Shown here in pieces: positions 35,930 to 45,740 of a stretch of 64,000 nucleotides of DNA. Made by a program: the position numbers and the translations under genes. The stretch is from Alphaproteobacteria bacterium. Lineage in GTDB: Bacteria; Pseudomonadota; Alphaproteobacteria; Micropepsales; Micropepsaceae. Position 1 is the stretch's first letter; every line of letters begins with the position of its first letter. The notes below the pieces were generated by a model. It was not told the origin of the DNA. It did no database searches and worked only from the letters and a program-made list of their open reading frames with translations. The stretch lies in assembly GCA_019247845.1 (NCBI GenBank), contig JAFBAL010000023.1:29934-93933 (forward strand), given 5' to 3'.

Positions 35930-36958
35930 ATGCGCGCCGCCGTCTTCAAGGAAATGTCCAAGCCGCTGGTGGTCGAAGCCGTTGCCGATCCGGTGCCCGG
36001 TCCGCACGACCTGATCCTGCGCGTGAAGAATTGCGGCATCTGCGGCTCGGACCTGCACATGACCGAGCCGACCTCGGTGATGCCGCTGGTGCTGGGCAGC
36101 GTGATGGGCCACGAATTCTCGGGCGAGGTGATGGCGGTGGGCAGCCTTGCCAAGTCGCGCTGGAAGGAAGGCGACCGCGTTGCGGGCTTTCCTTATATCT
36201 GCTGCGGCGATGCCACGCCGTGCGCGAATTTCGGCTTCGGCTCCGCGATGTGCGGCAAGGGCGTGTCGATCGGCTTGGGCCAGAGCCACGGCGCCTATGC
36301 CGAGATGGTGCGCGTCGGCGCCAGCGGCGCGTTCGCTTTGCCCGACAGCGTCTCGTTCCGCGAAGGCGCGCTGGTCGAGCCGCTGGCGGTGGGCCTGCAT
36401 GCCGTCGACATGGCGAAGATGGAGCGCGGCGCGACCGTGCTGGTGATCGGCGCAGGCCCCGTCGGCCTCGCGGTGATGCTGTGGGCGAAGTTCCTGGGTG
36501 CCCGCCACGTCATCGTCAGCGAGCGCGCCGAGGTGCGCCGGCAGATGGCGGCCAGGTTCGGCGCCACCGATGCGATCGATGCCAGCCAGCCGCTGGCGAT
36601 GCAGGTCGAGAAGATCGCCGGCAAAGGTCCCGACATCATCTTCGAATGCGTCGGCGCGCCCGGCATGATCGGCAGCGCGATGATGGAGGCGCCGCGCGGC
36701 GCCAGGATCGTCGTCGCCGGCGTCTGCCAGCAGCCCGACACCATCATGCCCCTGATCGGCATCATGAAGGAGATCAACCTGCAATTCGTGCTCGGCTACC
36801 GTCCGGCCGATTTCGACTACGTCATCGCGATGATCGCGTCCGACCGCATCGACGTGGCGCCGATGATCACCGACGTCGTCGGCCTCGACGACCTGCCGCC
36901 CGCCTTCGAGGCGCTGCGCAAGCCCTCGCATCAATGCAAGGTGATGCTGGAGAATTGA
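35930..36958 (+). CDS. zinc-dependent medium-chain alcohol dehydrogenase
   Basis: 342 residues. ATG 35930 is chosen because AAGGGA lies 7 bases upstream; ATG 35924 is too close to it. Catalytic zinc ligands are in NCGICGSDLHMTE (Cys) and GHEFSG (His, Glu). The Rossmann motif VIGAGPVGLAVML binds NAD(P). A Cys-containing loop (CCGDATPCANFGFG) takes the place of the usual structural zinc lobe, so the structural site may be atypical. The substrate is unknown. Divergent from the amidase. Confidence 0.9.
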   Translation: MRAAVFKEMSKPLVVEAVADPVPGPHDLILRVKNCGICGSDLHMTEPTSVMPLVLGSVMGHEFSGEVMAVGSLAKSRWKEGDRVAGFPYICCGDATPCANFGFGSAMCGKGVSIGLGQSHGAYAEMVRVGASGAFALPDSVSFREGALVEPLAVGLHAVDMAKMERGATVLVIGAGPVGLAVMLWAKFLGARHVIVSERAEVRRQMAARFGATDAIDASQPLAMQVEKIAGKGPDIIFECVGAPGMIGSAMMEAPRGARIVVAGVCQQPDTIMPLIGIMKEINLQFVLGYRPADFDYVIAMIASDRIDVAPMITDVVGLDDLPPAFEALRKPSHQCKVMLEN

Positions 36959-36999
36959 TCGTTGGCGCGCAAACTACGGGCGAAGCTAGGTGCTTTGCC

Positions 37000-38148
37000 C
37001 TATTGCGCTTGTGCTTTAGGCACAGGCCATAGCTTGTCGACCGGCCGCTCCAGCACCCGCGCCGCCGCCGCATGCAGCGACGCCGGCGCCAGGCGTCCGC
37101 TGTTCAAGGCATCGTTCATCCAGCGCTCGATGTTGCCGCCCGTCCTGTCGTAGCCGTCGGCTTTGAGCAGGCCGTAGAGTCCGGCCGCGAGCACATGCAT
37201 GCCGCCGTCGGACTCCGTCCAGCGTTGCGCGGGCGGCTCGGCGACGCCCAAGCGCTCGTTGACGATCTGCTCCAGCGCCTGGACGGTATCCTCGTCCAGC
37301 ACGCCGTCGAAAGAATTGTAGCCGAAGCTCGGGTCGTGCTCTGCCACGATGCGCGCGATCAGCGGATCGGCTTTGAGCGTGGCCTGCAACGCGAGCGACA
37401 GCGCGCCGTCCATGGGGAAGGGCGGATGCAGCATCTCGTGGTCCGCGTTGCGCAGCACGATGCGGTCCGGATAGTCGATATGGGTTAGGAAGCGCTGGCC
37501 CTGGATCTTGATGCCGTGCGGCTGCGAGAAGCAGAGCAGCACGATCTCCAGCGACGGATCGGCGAACTTGCGGCCCAGCAGGCGCTCCTGTTCCGCAATG
37601 GTGTCGATGCCCGCGAGCTTGGCGCGCAATGCGGACGGCTTGCTCGTGCGGTTGCTGAGATAGCCCTCACGGAATGCGCCGAAGCCCGCATCGCGCATAT
37701 CGGCGAAGATCGCGATCAGGTCCGCGCACATGGTGAGGAACACGGTCCATTCCTCGACGTCCCAATAAGGGCTTTTCTCGAAGTTCGGGCGCAGGCGCGT
37801 TTCGGGCTCGGCGAGCGCCGTCAGAAGATCGGCAATGATGGCATCCGGCGCGCCCGACATCAGCGTGCAGAGGTTCGGCCCCAAAAGCATGCCTTTGGAC
37901 CTCGCCAGCGCGAACCACTTGCCGATGGTCGCGATCGTCGCGGGCTTCAGCTTCGGCTTGAAGGCGGCGAGCTCGGCGGAATAGTAGTCCGCGTAGAACG
38001 GATCGCCCGACAGCGGGTTCAGGAAGCAGATCGCGTCGAAGCCTTCCGACAGCCGCACCGACCAGCGCGTGCGCAGGCCCGCTCGTGCCGCGAAGGGTGG
38101 GAAAGCGACTGCCGCGGCGCCCGCGGCCAGGATTTGTCTGCGGTTCAT
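37000..38148 (-). CDS. Tat-exported protein with HExxH motif, family not recognised
   Basis: 382 residues with a signal peptide carrying a twin arginine (MNRRQILAAGAAAVAFPPFA). I do not recognise the family. The central region holds H237-E-M-L-H241, a zinc-metallopeptidase-type HExxH, flanked by hydrophobic segments. Two other regions show well-ordered helices (LGPNLCTLMSGAPDAI; YWDVEEWTVFLTMCADLIAIFAD). An acidic DEDTVQALEQIVNERLG segment lies about 60 residues further on and could supply a third ligand. It could equally be a structural coincidence. Transcribed leftward next to the esterase with a 50-base gap. Confidence 0.7.
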   Translation of the reverse strand: MNRRQILAAGAAAVAFPPFAARAGLRTRWSVRLSEGFDAICFLNPLSGDPFYADYYSAELAAFKPKLKPATIATIGKWFALARSKGMLLGPNLCTLMSGAPDAIIADLLTALAEPETRLRPNFEKSPYWDVEEWTVFLTMCADLIAIFADMRDAGFGAFREGYLSNRTSKPSALRAKLAGIDTIAEQERLLGRKFADPSLEIVLLCFSQPHGIKIQGQRFLTHIDYPDRIVLRNADHEMLHPPFPMDGALSLALQATLKADPLIARIVAEHDPSFGYNSFDGVLDEDTVQALEQIVNERLGVAEPPAQRWTESDGGMHVLAAGLYGLLKADGYDRTGGNIERWMNDALNSGRLAPASLHAAAARVLERPVDKLWPVPKAQAQ

Positions 38149-38198
38149 GGCGTGACGCTACGGGACGGGCGCCGCCCGCGTCTTGAACGCTATTAGCG

Positions 38199-39668
<1,470 letters not shown>

Positions 39669-39720
39669 GGGCCTGGAGCTTAACGATTTGCCGACCAGGA
39701 CCAAAGCATCATCCGCAGCT

Positions 39721-40242
39721 ATGGCGAACACGCCCATCCCATCCGATGCCCCCGCGGCGTTCAATGCCGAGGCCGAAGCCAAAGGCTGGTACTACCGCTC
39801 CGATCCGGCGCTGGTCTTCGCCCGGTCGGAGCTGCATGCGATCGCAGCGTTGTGGCGCGAGAAGGCGGACGCCACGGGCGGCCTTCCCGCCCGGGCCGAT
39901 TTCGACATTCGCGCGCTCAAGCCTTTCCTGCGCAACGTGGCGTTCCTGGAAAAGATCGGCGGCCGTTACCGCTTCCGTCTGTTCGGCTCGGCGCTGGTCC
40001 ATCTCTTCGGCGAGCGCACGGGGCAATATCTCGACGAGATGACCTCGCCCACGCTGCTCGCGAACTGGACGGCGGTCTATGAGATGATCCTGGCGCATGG
40101 CGGGCCGGTGCGCGTGTTCAACCACAAGCTCAGCCCCATCCTGAACGGCGAGATGTTCGCCGCTCCGCTCGCGCCCGATGCCGGCGGTCACCCGATGGTG
40201 ATGGTCGCCGCCTATGTCGCGCTGAAGGAAGCTATGCCTTGA
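39721..40242 (+). CDS. PAS-domain protein (PAS_5 family)
   Basis: 173 residues from ATG 39721. Same PF07310-type domain as the protein at 13555-14046: helix SELHAIAALWREKA, then IRALKPFLRNVAFLEKIGG, YRFRLFGSALVHLFGERTG and a final MVMVAAYVAL strand. It is a lone sensory domain with no output module. The 3' end overlaps the convergent glutathione S-transferase gene by 11 bases. Confidence 0.8.
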   Translation: MANTPIPSDAPAAFNAEAEAKGWYYRSDPALVFARSELHAIAALWREKADATGGLPARADFDIRALKPFLRNVAFLEKIGGRYRFRLFGSALVHLFGERTGQYLDEMTSPTLLANWTAVYEMILAHGGPVRVFNHKLSPILNGEMFAAPLAPDAGGHPMVMVAAYVALKEAMP

Positions 40243-41107
40243 GCACCGTGAAGCCCGCGCGCGGGAAGTGCACCACGACCTCGCCGACCTGGTCGTCGCG
40301 ACGGCGGATCGCGATCTCATGCGCATTGGCGAAGACGATCTCGCCCGCGACCGGATCGCGGCCATAGTCGTCGGCGGCGACGGTGACCTTCGTGCCGGCT
40401 TCGGCGCCCGGCACGGCGGTCGAGGTCGCGGCTTTGGCCGCGTCGAGCGCGTCCTTCGCCTCCATCGCCTGCGGCTTGCCGTGGCCGAATGCGGCCATTC
40501 GCTCCATCCAGGCGCGGACCTTGGGCAGCGGCTCCAGCAGCTGCGGCGCGATGTGCGGAATCGCGGCCTTGATCCACCAGAAGTTCATATAGGCGTGGAT
40601 GTCGGCGGCACGCGGCGCCTCGCCGGACAGGAACGCCGCGCTCAACGATTCCTCGACGAAATCGGCATGCGCCCGCCATTGGTCGCGCGCGAAAGGTGCC
40701 GCGGCTTTCAGCGCGTCGACCGAGAAGGTGCCGCCTGACATCTTTGCACGATCCTGGCGGAACGCCTCGGGCACCATATCGCCGACCTCGGCGAAGACGA
40801 CGGCGACGGAGGACATGAAGAACGGCTTGTCGCTCCAGAAGGCGAGCGCGTAGTCGGGGCCGAGCGCGGGCTTGGGATGCAGCCGCTCGATCTCGCGCAG
40901 GATGACCTGCGTATCGCAGAAGACGTCGGCGCCGATCTGCATCACCGGAGTCTTGCGATAGCCGCCGGTCAGCGGCATCAGGTCGGGCTTGGGCATCATG
41001 TTGGGGATCTCGACCGACCGCCAGGCAAGGCCCTTGATGCCGAAGGCGACACGCACCTTCTCCGAAAAGGGCGAGGCGGGATAGTGATGGAAAATGATCT
41101 CGGCCAT
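40232..41107 (-). CDS. glutathione S-transferase with C-terminal beta extension
   Basis: 291 residues. The thioredoxin-fold N-terminal domain has the YPASPFSEKVRVAFG active-site region, followed by the all-helical GST domain to about residue 205. About 85 further residues form a beta-rich extra domain (TKVTVAADDYGRDPVAGEIVF, ending VVVHFPRAGFTVL) not part of ordinary GSTs, though I have seen it in alphaproteobacterial members. It detoxifies electrophiles or carries out a reductive step. It is followed by a second GST gene with a 2-base gap. Confidence 0.85.
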   Translation of the reverse strand: MAEIIFHHYPASPFSEKVRVAFGIKGLAWRSVEIPNMMPKPDLMPLTGGYRKTPVMQIGADVFCDTQVILREIERLHPKPALGPDYALAFWSDKPFFMSSVAVVFAEVGDMVPEAFRQDRAKMSGGTFSVDALKAAAPFARDQWRAHADFVEESLSAAFLSGEAPRAADIHAYMNFWWIKAAIPHIAPQLLEPLPKVRAWMERMAAFGHGKPQAMEAKDALDAAKAATSTAVPGAEAGTKVTVAADDYGRDPVAGEIVFANAHEIAIRRRDDQVGEVVVHFPRAGFTVLKA

Positions 41108-41109
41108 GG

Positions 41110-41898
41110 TCAGCGCAGCTCGTTGGAGAAGCGGATGTTATCCTTCTCGAGGCCCTCGAGCACGACGTCGATGCCGCCGCAGCGGATCATCCATTCCAGC
41201 CGGTGGTCGCGGTATTCGCGCTTGAACAGGCCGCTCTCGATGGCCTTGTGAACCTGGGTCATCGACGTGACGACCGCAGCCGCGGCGCCGGCCGCTTTCG
41301 CGACCGACGGACGCGCATTGGCGCGGGCGAGCCAGCGGCCGAGCGCCGAGGTCTCGTCGGGCCCGATGCCGTTGCCGCGCGCGCCGTTCAGGTACGGCAC
41401 GACCGACAGGTCGCCCCAGCCGAAGGTCTCGCCGCCGAACCATTCGCGATCGCCCAGCCGGCGCGTCAGCCAATCATACAGCCCGCGCGCCTGCGCCGAG
41501 GCGCGCGCCTCGATGGTGCGGGCGCGCTCGCCTTCGGCGCGCCTGAACCACCTGATCTCGCCCAGGCCCCAATTGATCGGCTCGAACGAGGTATCCATCA
41601 CCTCTTCGATGGTGCGGGCCGAAGCGCGGGCGAGCGGCTCTTTCGGCAGCAGCGCCGGCGTCGGCCACTTGTCCTCGATATATTCCAGGATGATGGTCGA
41701 ATCGAAGATCGCGTCGTCGCCGTCAATCAGCGACGGCACCTCGCCGCGCGGGTTGGAGCGCAGGAACTCGCGGTCCGGCTGGCCGGAGCCGATCGCGACC
41801 GGCATGCGCGCCTCGTAAGCGACGCCCTTCTCGTCGAGCGCGATCTTGACCTTCTGCGCATAAGGCGACAGCGGATGTTCGTAGACGATGAGGGTCAT
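41110..41898 (-). CDS. glutathione S-transferase
   Basis: 262 residues. The N-terminal motif YEHPLSPYAQKVKIAL and the cis-Pro GSH-binding segment PRGEVPSLID mark a Beta/Zeta-like bacterial GST, followed by the helical domain with a final VFKREYRDHRL-like region. Two GST genes and an SDR gene in a row on one strand suggest a detoxification or aromatic-degradation transcript. Confidence 0.88.
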   Translation of the reverse strand: MTLIVYEHPLSPYAQKVKIALDEKGVAYEARMPVAIGSGQPDREFLRSNPRGEVPSLIDGDDAIFDSTIILEYIEDKWPTPALLPKEPLARASARTIEEVMDTSFEPINWGLGEIRWFRRAEGERARTIEARASAQARGLYDWLTRRLGDREWFGGETFGWGDLSVVPYLNGARGNGIGPDETSALGRWLARANARPSVAKAAGAAAAVVTSMTQVHKAIESGLFKREYRDHRLEWMIRCGGIDVVLEGLEKDNIRFSNELR

Positions 41899-41925
41899 GG
41901 GTTTCTCCGGTTACAATCCGCTTGG

Positions 41926-42711
41926 CTATAGGCCGCTCAGGCCCCCATCGACCGCGATGGTTTGCGCGGTGACGTAGGCGCTTTCATTCGAGATCAGGAA
42001 CAGCGCGGCATAGGCCGTCTCCCAGCCCGTGCCCTGGCGGCCGAGCGGGATGTTGGTGGTCGCGCGATTGGGGCGGCCGCGCGTCGCCAGACGCCCGATG
42101 GACGTATCCATCAATCCGGGAGCCACGACATTGGCGCGGATGCCGCGCCGCGCGCCTTCTAAGGCCACGTGGCGGCACAGTCCGAACAACGCGGACTTCG
42201 ACGCGTCGTATGCCGGCAAGCGGCTGCCCGCGGTCAGGCCCGCGATGGACGAGACGAACACGACGCTCGATCCATCGGCCATCTTCGGCAGCGCGGCTTT
42301 CACCGTGAGCATGTGGCTCGTCAGGTTGATCGCGATGACCTTGTCCCAGCTCTCGCGCGTCGTGCCTTCAAGCCACGGGCCGCCCGCGCCGACGCCGACG
42401 TTCAGCACCAGCCCGTCGATCGCGCCCGCTTCCTCGACCATCCGCGCGACGTCGGCGTCTTTGGTCACGTCGGCTTGGATAGCGAAAGCTTTGCCGTCGC
42501 ACAGCGCGACGGTAGCGGCGGCCGATGCCGCATCGCGGTCGGCGACGGCGACCGTCGCTCCCTCGCGCGCGAACAGCACGCACATCGCGCGCCCGTTGCC
42601 GATCGGCGTATCGGGTTCGCCGATGTCCATCTGCCCGCCGCCCACGACCAGGATGCGCCGCCCCGTCAGGCGTCCGCGTCCGGGGGCTTTGCCATTGCTT
42701 TCGTCGGTCAT
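41926..42711 (-). CDS. SDR-family oxidoreductase
   Basis: 261 residues from ATG 42711. Rossmann motif VVGGGQMDIGEPDTPIGNGR is a lengthened version of TGxxxGxG, with an unusual insertion between the second and third Gly. Asn-Ala-Gly is replaced by LNVG, the catalytic Ser lies in VSSIAG and the YxxxK motif is YDASK. The C-terminal VDGGLSGL is typical. It reduces or oxidises a hydroxyl or carbonyl with NAD(P)H. Divergent from the HAD gene with a 46-base gap. Confidence 0.88.
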   Translation of the reverse strand: MTDESNGKAPGRGRLTGRRILVVGGGQMDIGEPDTPIGNGRAMCVLFAREGATVAVADRDAASAAATVALCDGKAFAIQADVTKDADVARMVEEAGAIDGLVLNVGVGAGGPWLEGTTRESWDKVIAINLTSHMLTVKAALPKMADGSSVVFVSSIAGLTAGSRLPAYDASKSALFGLCRHVALEGARRGIRANVVAPGLMDTSIGRLATRGRPNRATTNIPLGRQGTGWETAYAALFLISNESAYVTAQTIAVDGGLSGL

Positions 42712-42757
42712 GTCGTGGATTAGGGCGTGGGCGGTGCCGAGGCGCAAGGAGCAAAGC

Positions 42758-43393
42758 ATGATCCGGGCTGTCATCTTCGATTTCGGCGGGGTGTTCACCT
42801 CGTCGCCCTTCGAGGCCTTCGAGCGCTACGAGCGCGCGCGCGGGCTGCCGGTGGGCCTGATCCGTAAGGTCAACTCGACCAATCACGAGACCAACGCCTG
42901 GGCGCTGTTCGAGCGCGCCGAGATCGACATCGACGGCTTCGACAAGGCTTTCGCCGCGGAAGCCGAGGCCCACGGCCATCACGTGCCGGGCAGGGACGTC
43001 CTGCCGCTGCTGGCGGGCGATTTCCGGCCCGAGATGATCGAAGCGCTCCGCCGCATCAAGACCCGCTTCAAGACCGGCTGCATCACCAACAACATGCCGC
43101 ACAATGCGGCGGGCGGCACCGAGGCGGGGCGGACGATGTATGCGCGCGAGATCATGGAGCTGTTCGATCACGTGATCGAGTCGGCCAAGGCGGGCATCCG
43201 CAAGCCCGATCCGCGCATCTACCGGATGATGTGCGAGGCGCTGTCGGTCGGGCCGGAAGAATGTGTCTATCTCGACGATCTGGGCGGCAATCTTAAACCC
43301 GCACGCGCGATGGGGATGACGACGATCAAGGTCGAAAGCGGCGCCCAGGCCGTCGCCGACCTGGAAGCCGCGACGGGAATGCGCTTAAGCTGA
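42758..43393 (+). CDS. HAD-family hydrolase
   Basis: 211 residues, ATG 42758 after AAGGAG. HAD motifs in order: I, FDFGGVF (nucleophile Asp); II, CITNNMP; III, the Lys in AGIRKPDPRIY; IV, YLDDLGGN. The cap is short and helical. The closest look is to epoxide-hydrolase N-terminal-like and acyl-CoA dehydrogenase-associated phosphatases. The substrate is unknown. Followed by the DUF1993 gene at a 25-base gap. Confidence 0.9.
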   Translation: MIRAVIFDFGGVFTSSPFEAFERYERARGLPVGLIRKVNSTNHETNAWALFERAEIDIDGFDKAFAAEAEAHGHHVPGRDVLPLLAGDFRPEMIEALRRIKTRFKTGCITNNMPHNAAGGTEAGRTMYAREIMELFDHVIESAKAGIRKPDPRIYRMMCEALSVGPEECVYLDDLGGNLKPARAMGMTTIKVESGAQAVADLEAATGMRLS

Positions 43394-43418
43394 CGCAACC
43401 CTCTATCGGAGTTTCGTC

Positions 43419-43931
43419 ATGACGATTTCGATGTACCAGGCCTCGGTGCCCGTCTATCTGCAATATCTTTCGTCCATCTCCGCCGTGCTCGACAAAGGCG
43501 CGGCGTTCGCGGAAGCGCGCAAGATCGATCCCGCGACGTTGCTGCAGACGCGGCTCTATCCCGACATGCATCCGCTGGTGAAGCAGGTGCAGATCTTCAC
43601 CGACCAGGCGGTGCGCGGCGCGTCGCGGCTGGCCGGCGCCGAGCCGCCGTCCTTCCCCGATACCGAGACGAGCTTCGCCGAGCTCAAGGCCCGCATCGAC
43701 CGCGCCGTCGCGCACGTGAAGAGCTTCAAGCCGGAGCAGATCGACGGCAGCGAAACCCGCGACATCGTGATGAAGACGCCGCGCGGCGACATGACCTTCA
43801 AGGGCCAGCAATATCTGCTCGGCTTCTCGCTGCCCAACTTCTTCTTCCATGCCACCACCACCTATTCGATCCTGCGCCATGTCGGCGTCGAGGTCGGCAA
43901 GATGGATTTCATGGGGGGCCCGCCGCGGTAG
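43419..43931 (+). CDS. DUF1993 family protein
   Basis: 170 residues. Begins MTISMYQASVPVYLQYLSSI, then LYPDMHPLVKQVQI, and ends FFFHATTTYSILRHVGVEVGKMDFMG, the pattern of DUF1993, a DinB-like four-helix-bundle family. A conserved His in the last helix (FHATT) may be a metal ligand. The function is unknown. It is in a rightward run with the HAD and oxidase genes. Confidence 0.88.
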   Translation: MTISMYQASVPVYLQYLSSISAVLDKGAAFAEARKIDPATLLQTRLYPDMHPLVKQVQIFTDQAVRGASRLAGAEPPSFPDTETSFAELKARIDRAVAHVKSFKPEQIDGSETRDIVMKTPRGDMTFKGQQYLLGFSLPNFFFHATTTYSILRHVGVEVGKMDFMGGPPR

Positions 43932-43973
43932 GCCGTCGTGCGGCGCGGGCATGACGGGGCAGGCGTGACTGGA

Positions 43974-45122
43974 ATGCTCGACCGGCGGCGTCTGCTGCAA
44001 GGCTCGACGAGCCTGGCGGTGCTGGGTCTTGCCGGATGTGCTGTGGCGGTGCCGAAAGCGCCGCCGCCCGCCATCGTGCTTGCGGCGATCCGCGCCGAGA
44101 TCGACCGGCTGTTCGACATCACCGTCTGCCTGCGCCCGTTCCGTGCGCAAGGGCCGCGCCTCGACACGGAAGAGGTCGGCCGCAAGCTCGTCGTGCACAA
44201 TTACGGCCATGGCGGCAGCGGCTGGTCGCTCTCCTGGGGCTCGGCGCATGTCGTCGTGGGCAAGGCGATGGCCTCGAGCCCGAAGGAGATCGCGGTCATC
44301 GGCTGCGGCGCGCTCGGGCTGACCGCGGCGATCACCGCGCAGCAGGCCGGCGCCTCGGTCACGATCTATGCGCGCGATCTCTTGCCCGAGACGCGCTCGG
44401 CGCGCGCGACCGGAAGCTGGACGCCGGATTCGCGCATCGCGCTGGCCGACAAGATCGCCCCCGATTTCCCCGCGCTATGGGAGCAGATGGCGCGGACCTC
44501 GTTCCACACCTATCGGCGCTATCTCGGTCTTCCCGGCACGCCGGTGGAATGGAGCGACCGCTATTACCTGAGCGGCGGCGAGCATGCCAACCATCATCCG
44601 CCGTCGCCGCTGGACTTCGCGAGCTTCGGCGAGCGCATCCTGGACATCACGCCGCATTCGGAAGAGCTGCCGGCCGGCGCGACCAATTTCCCGGCGACCT
44701 CCTCGGTGCGCCGCGCCTCGCTGATGCAGTTCAACATCGCCGATCTCGGCCACACCTTGATGAGCGATTTCCTCGCCGCGGGCGGCAAGTTCGTGCGCGC
44801 CGAGTTCCATTCGCTTTCCGACGTCGCGCGGCTGAAGGAAAGCGTCGTCATCAACTGCACCGGCTATGCGGCGCGCGCGCTGTGCCAGGACGACAGCGTC
44901 GTTCCGGTGCGCGGCCAGATCGGTTGGCTGATCCCGCAGCCCGAGGTGAACTACGGCCTCTATTACGACGGCGTCAGCGTGCTCTCGCGGCGCGACGGCA
45001 TCGTGGTGCAGATGCTGGAGGGCGGCGACATGCGCGGCTACGACGACGACCATGAGGTCGTCGACCGCGCGGAGTCGGAGGACGCGGTCAAACGCATCGC
45101 CGCGCTCTACGCGCAGGCTTGA
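43974..45122 (+). CDS. exported D-amino-acid-oxidase-like flavoprotein with permuted domain order
   Basis: 382 residues from ATG 43974 (GTG 43965 possible). The N-terminus has a Tat-like and lipoprotein-like signal (DRRRLLQG then LAGC). Residues 50-95 carry LRPFRAQG and VVHNYGHGGSGWSLSWG, which in D-amino-acid oxidase form the C-terminal end and bind substrate carboxylate and FAD. Only after that comes the FAD Rossmann motif VIGCGALGLTAA (108-119), normally the N-terminus. The C-terminal VRGQIGWL segment matches the region just before RPxRP in the usual enzyme. The order is therefore a circular permutation. It probably oxidises a D-amino acid or related amine. Confidence 0.85.
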   Translation: MLDRRRLLQGSTSLAVLGLAGCAVAVPKAPPPAIVLAAIRAEIDRLFDITVCLRPFRAQGPRLDTEEVGRKLVVHNYGHGGSGWSLSWGSAHVVVGKAMASSPKEIAVIGCGALGLTAAITAQQAGASVTIYARDLLPETRSARATGSWTPDSRIALADKIAPDFPALWEQMARTSFHTYRRYLGLPGTPVEWSDRYYLSGGEHANHHPPSPLDFASFGERILDITPHSEELPAGATNFPATSSVRRASLMQFNIADLGHTLMSDFLAAGGKFVRAEFHSLSDVARLKESVVINCTGYAARALCQDDSVVPVRGQIGWLIPQPEVNYGLYYDGVSVLSRRDGIVVQMLEGGDMRGYDDDHEVVDRAESEDAVKRIAALYAQA

Positions 45123-45149
45123 GCCGGTCGCGACTCTCCAAGCTCAAGT

Positions 45150-45740
45150 TCAGGCGAAGTCGGCGAAGTCCTTCACCAGCTCTTCGCGCACCGCCGGCGG
45201 GATCACCGCCATGTGGCCGTAGCTCGGATGCGTGAAGCCCAAGACCGCGTCGCCGCCGGATTTGAACTTGACGATCTGCGCCGGCGTGAAGGTGAAGCGC
45301 AGCCAATGCACGGACGAGGTCTTGCCCTCGGCCGTGGTGCGGTCCTCGTATTCCGTCGGCGTCGCCTTGATGCGCTCGCCGTCGAAGTCGAGGAACGCGC
45401 TTTCCTCGATGTTGCCCAAGGTGCGCAACACGCGATCGCGGCGCGCGCCGTCCTCGATCTCCAGCATCAGGGTCGCGATCAGCTCGGAGCCCTGCGGGAT
45501 CAGCGGATTGTAAGCCTCGAGCTCGCCCGCGACCTGGTCCTTGCCGCCCTTCTCGATGCGCAGCATCTCGTGGACCTGCAGCCACATCGTGAAGTAGTTC
45601 TCGAAGTAGAAGGTCGCGAAAGGGCCGACCTCGACGCGGCGGTTCTTCTTCATCGCGATGGCATCGGCGCGAAGCTGCTTGCGCCTGGCCTGATAGTCGG
45701 CGTCGGAGAGGATGTCGGCTTCGACGATTCTGCGCTTCAT
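45150..45740 (-). CDS. DUF3501 family protein
   Basis: 196 residues. N-terminus MKRRIVEADILSDADYQARR, then VEVGPFATFYFENYFTMWLQVHEMLRIEKGG and a C-terminal GFTHPSYGHMAVIPP, the DUF3501 pattern. No metal-site signature is obvious. It overlaps the Fe-S protein gene by four bases (ATGA). DUF3501 genes are commonly found with rubrerythrin and the two-cluster Fe-S protein as here, so a role in peroxide defence or an electron-transfer step to it is inferred. Confidence 0.88.
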   Translation of the reverse strand: MKRRIVEADILSDADYQARRKQLRADAIAMKKNRRVEVGPFATFYFENYFTMWLQVHEMLRIEKGGKDQVAGELEAYNPLIPQGSELIATLMLEIEDGARRDRVLRTLGNIEESAFLDFDGERIKATPTEYEDRTTAEGKTSSVHWLRFTFTPAQIVKFKSGGDAVLGFTHPSYGHMAVIPPAVREELVKDFADFA

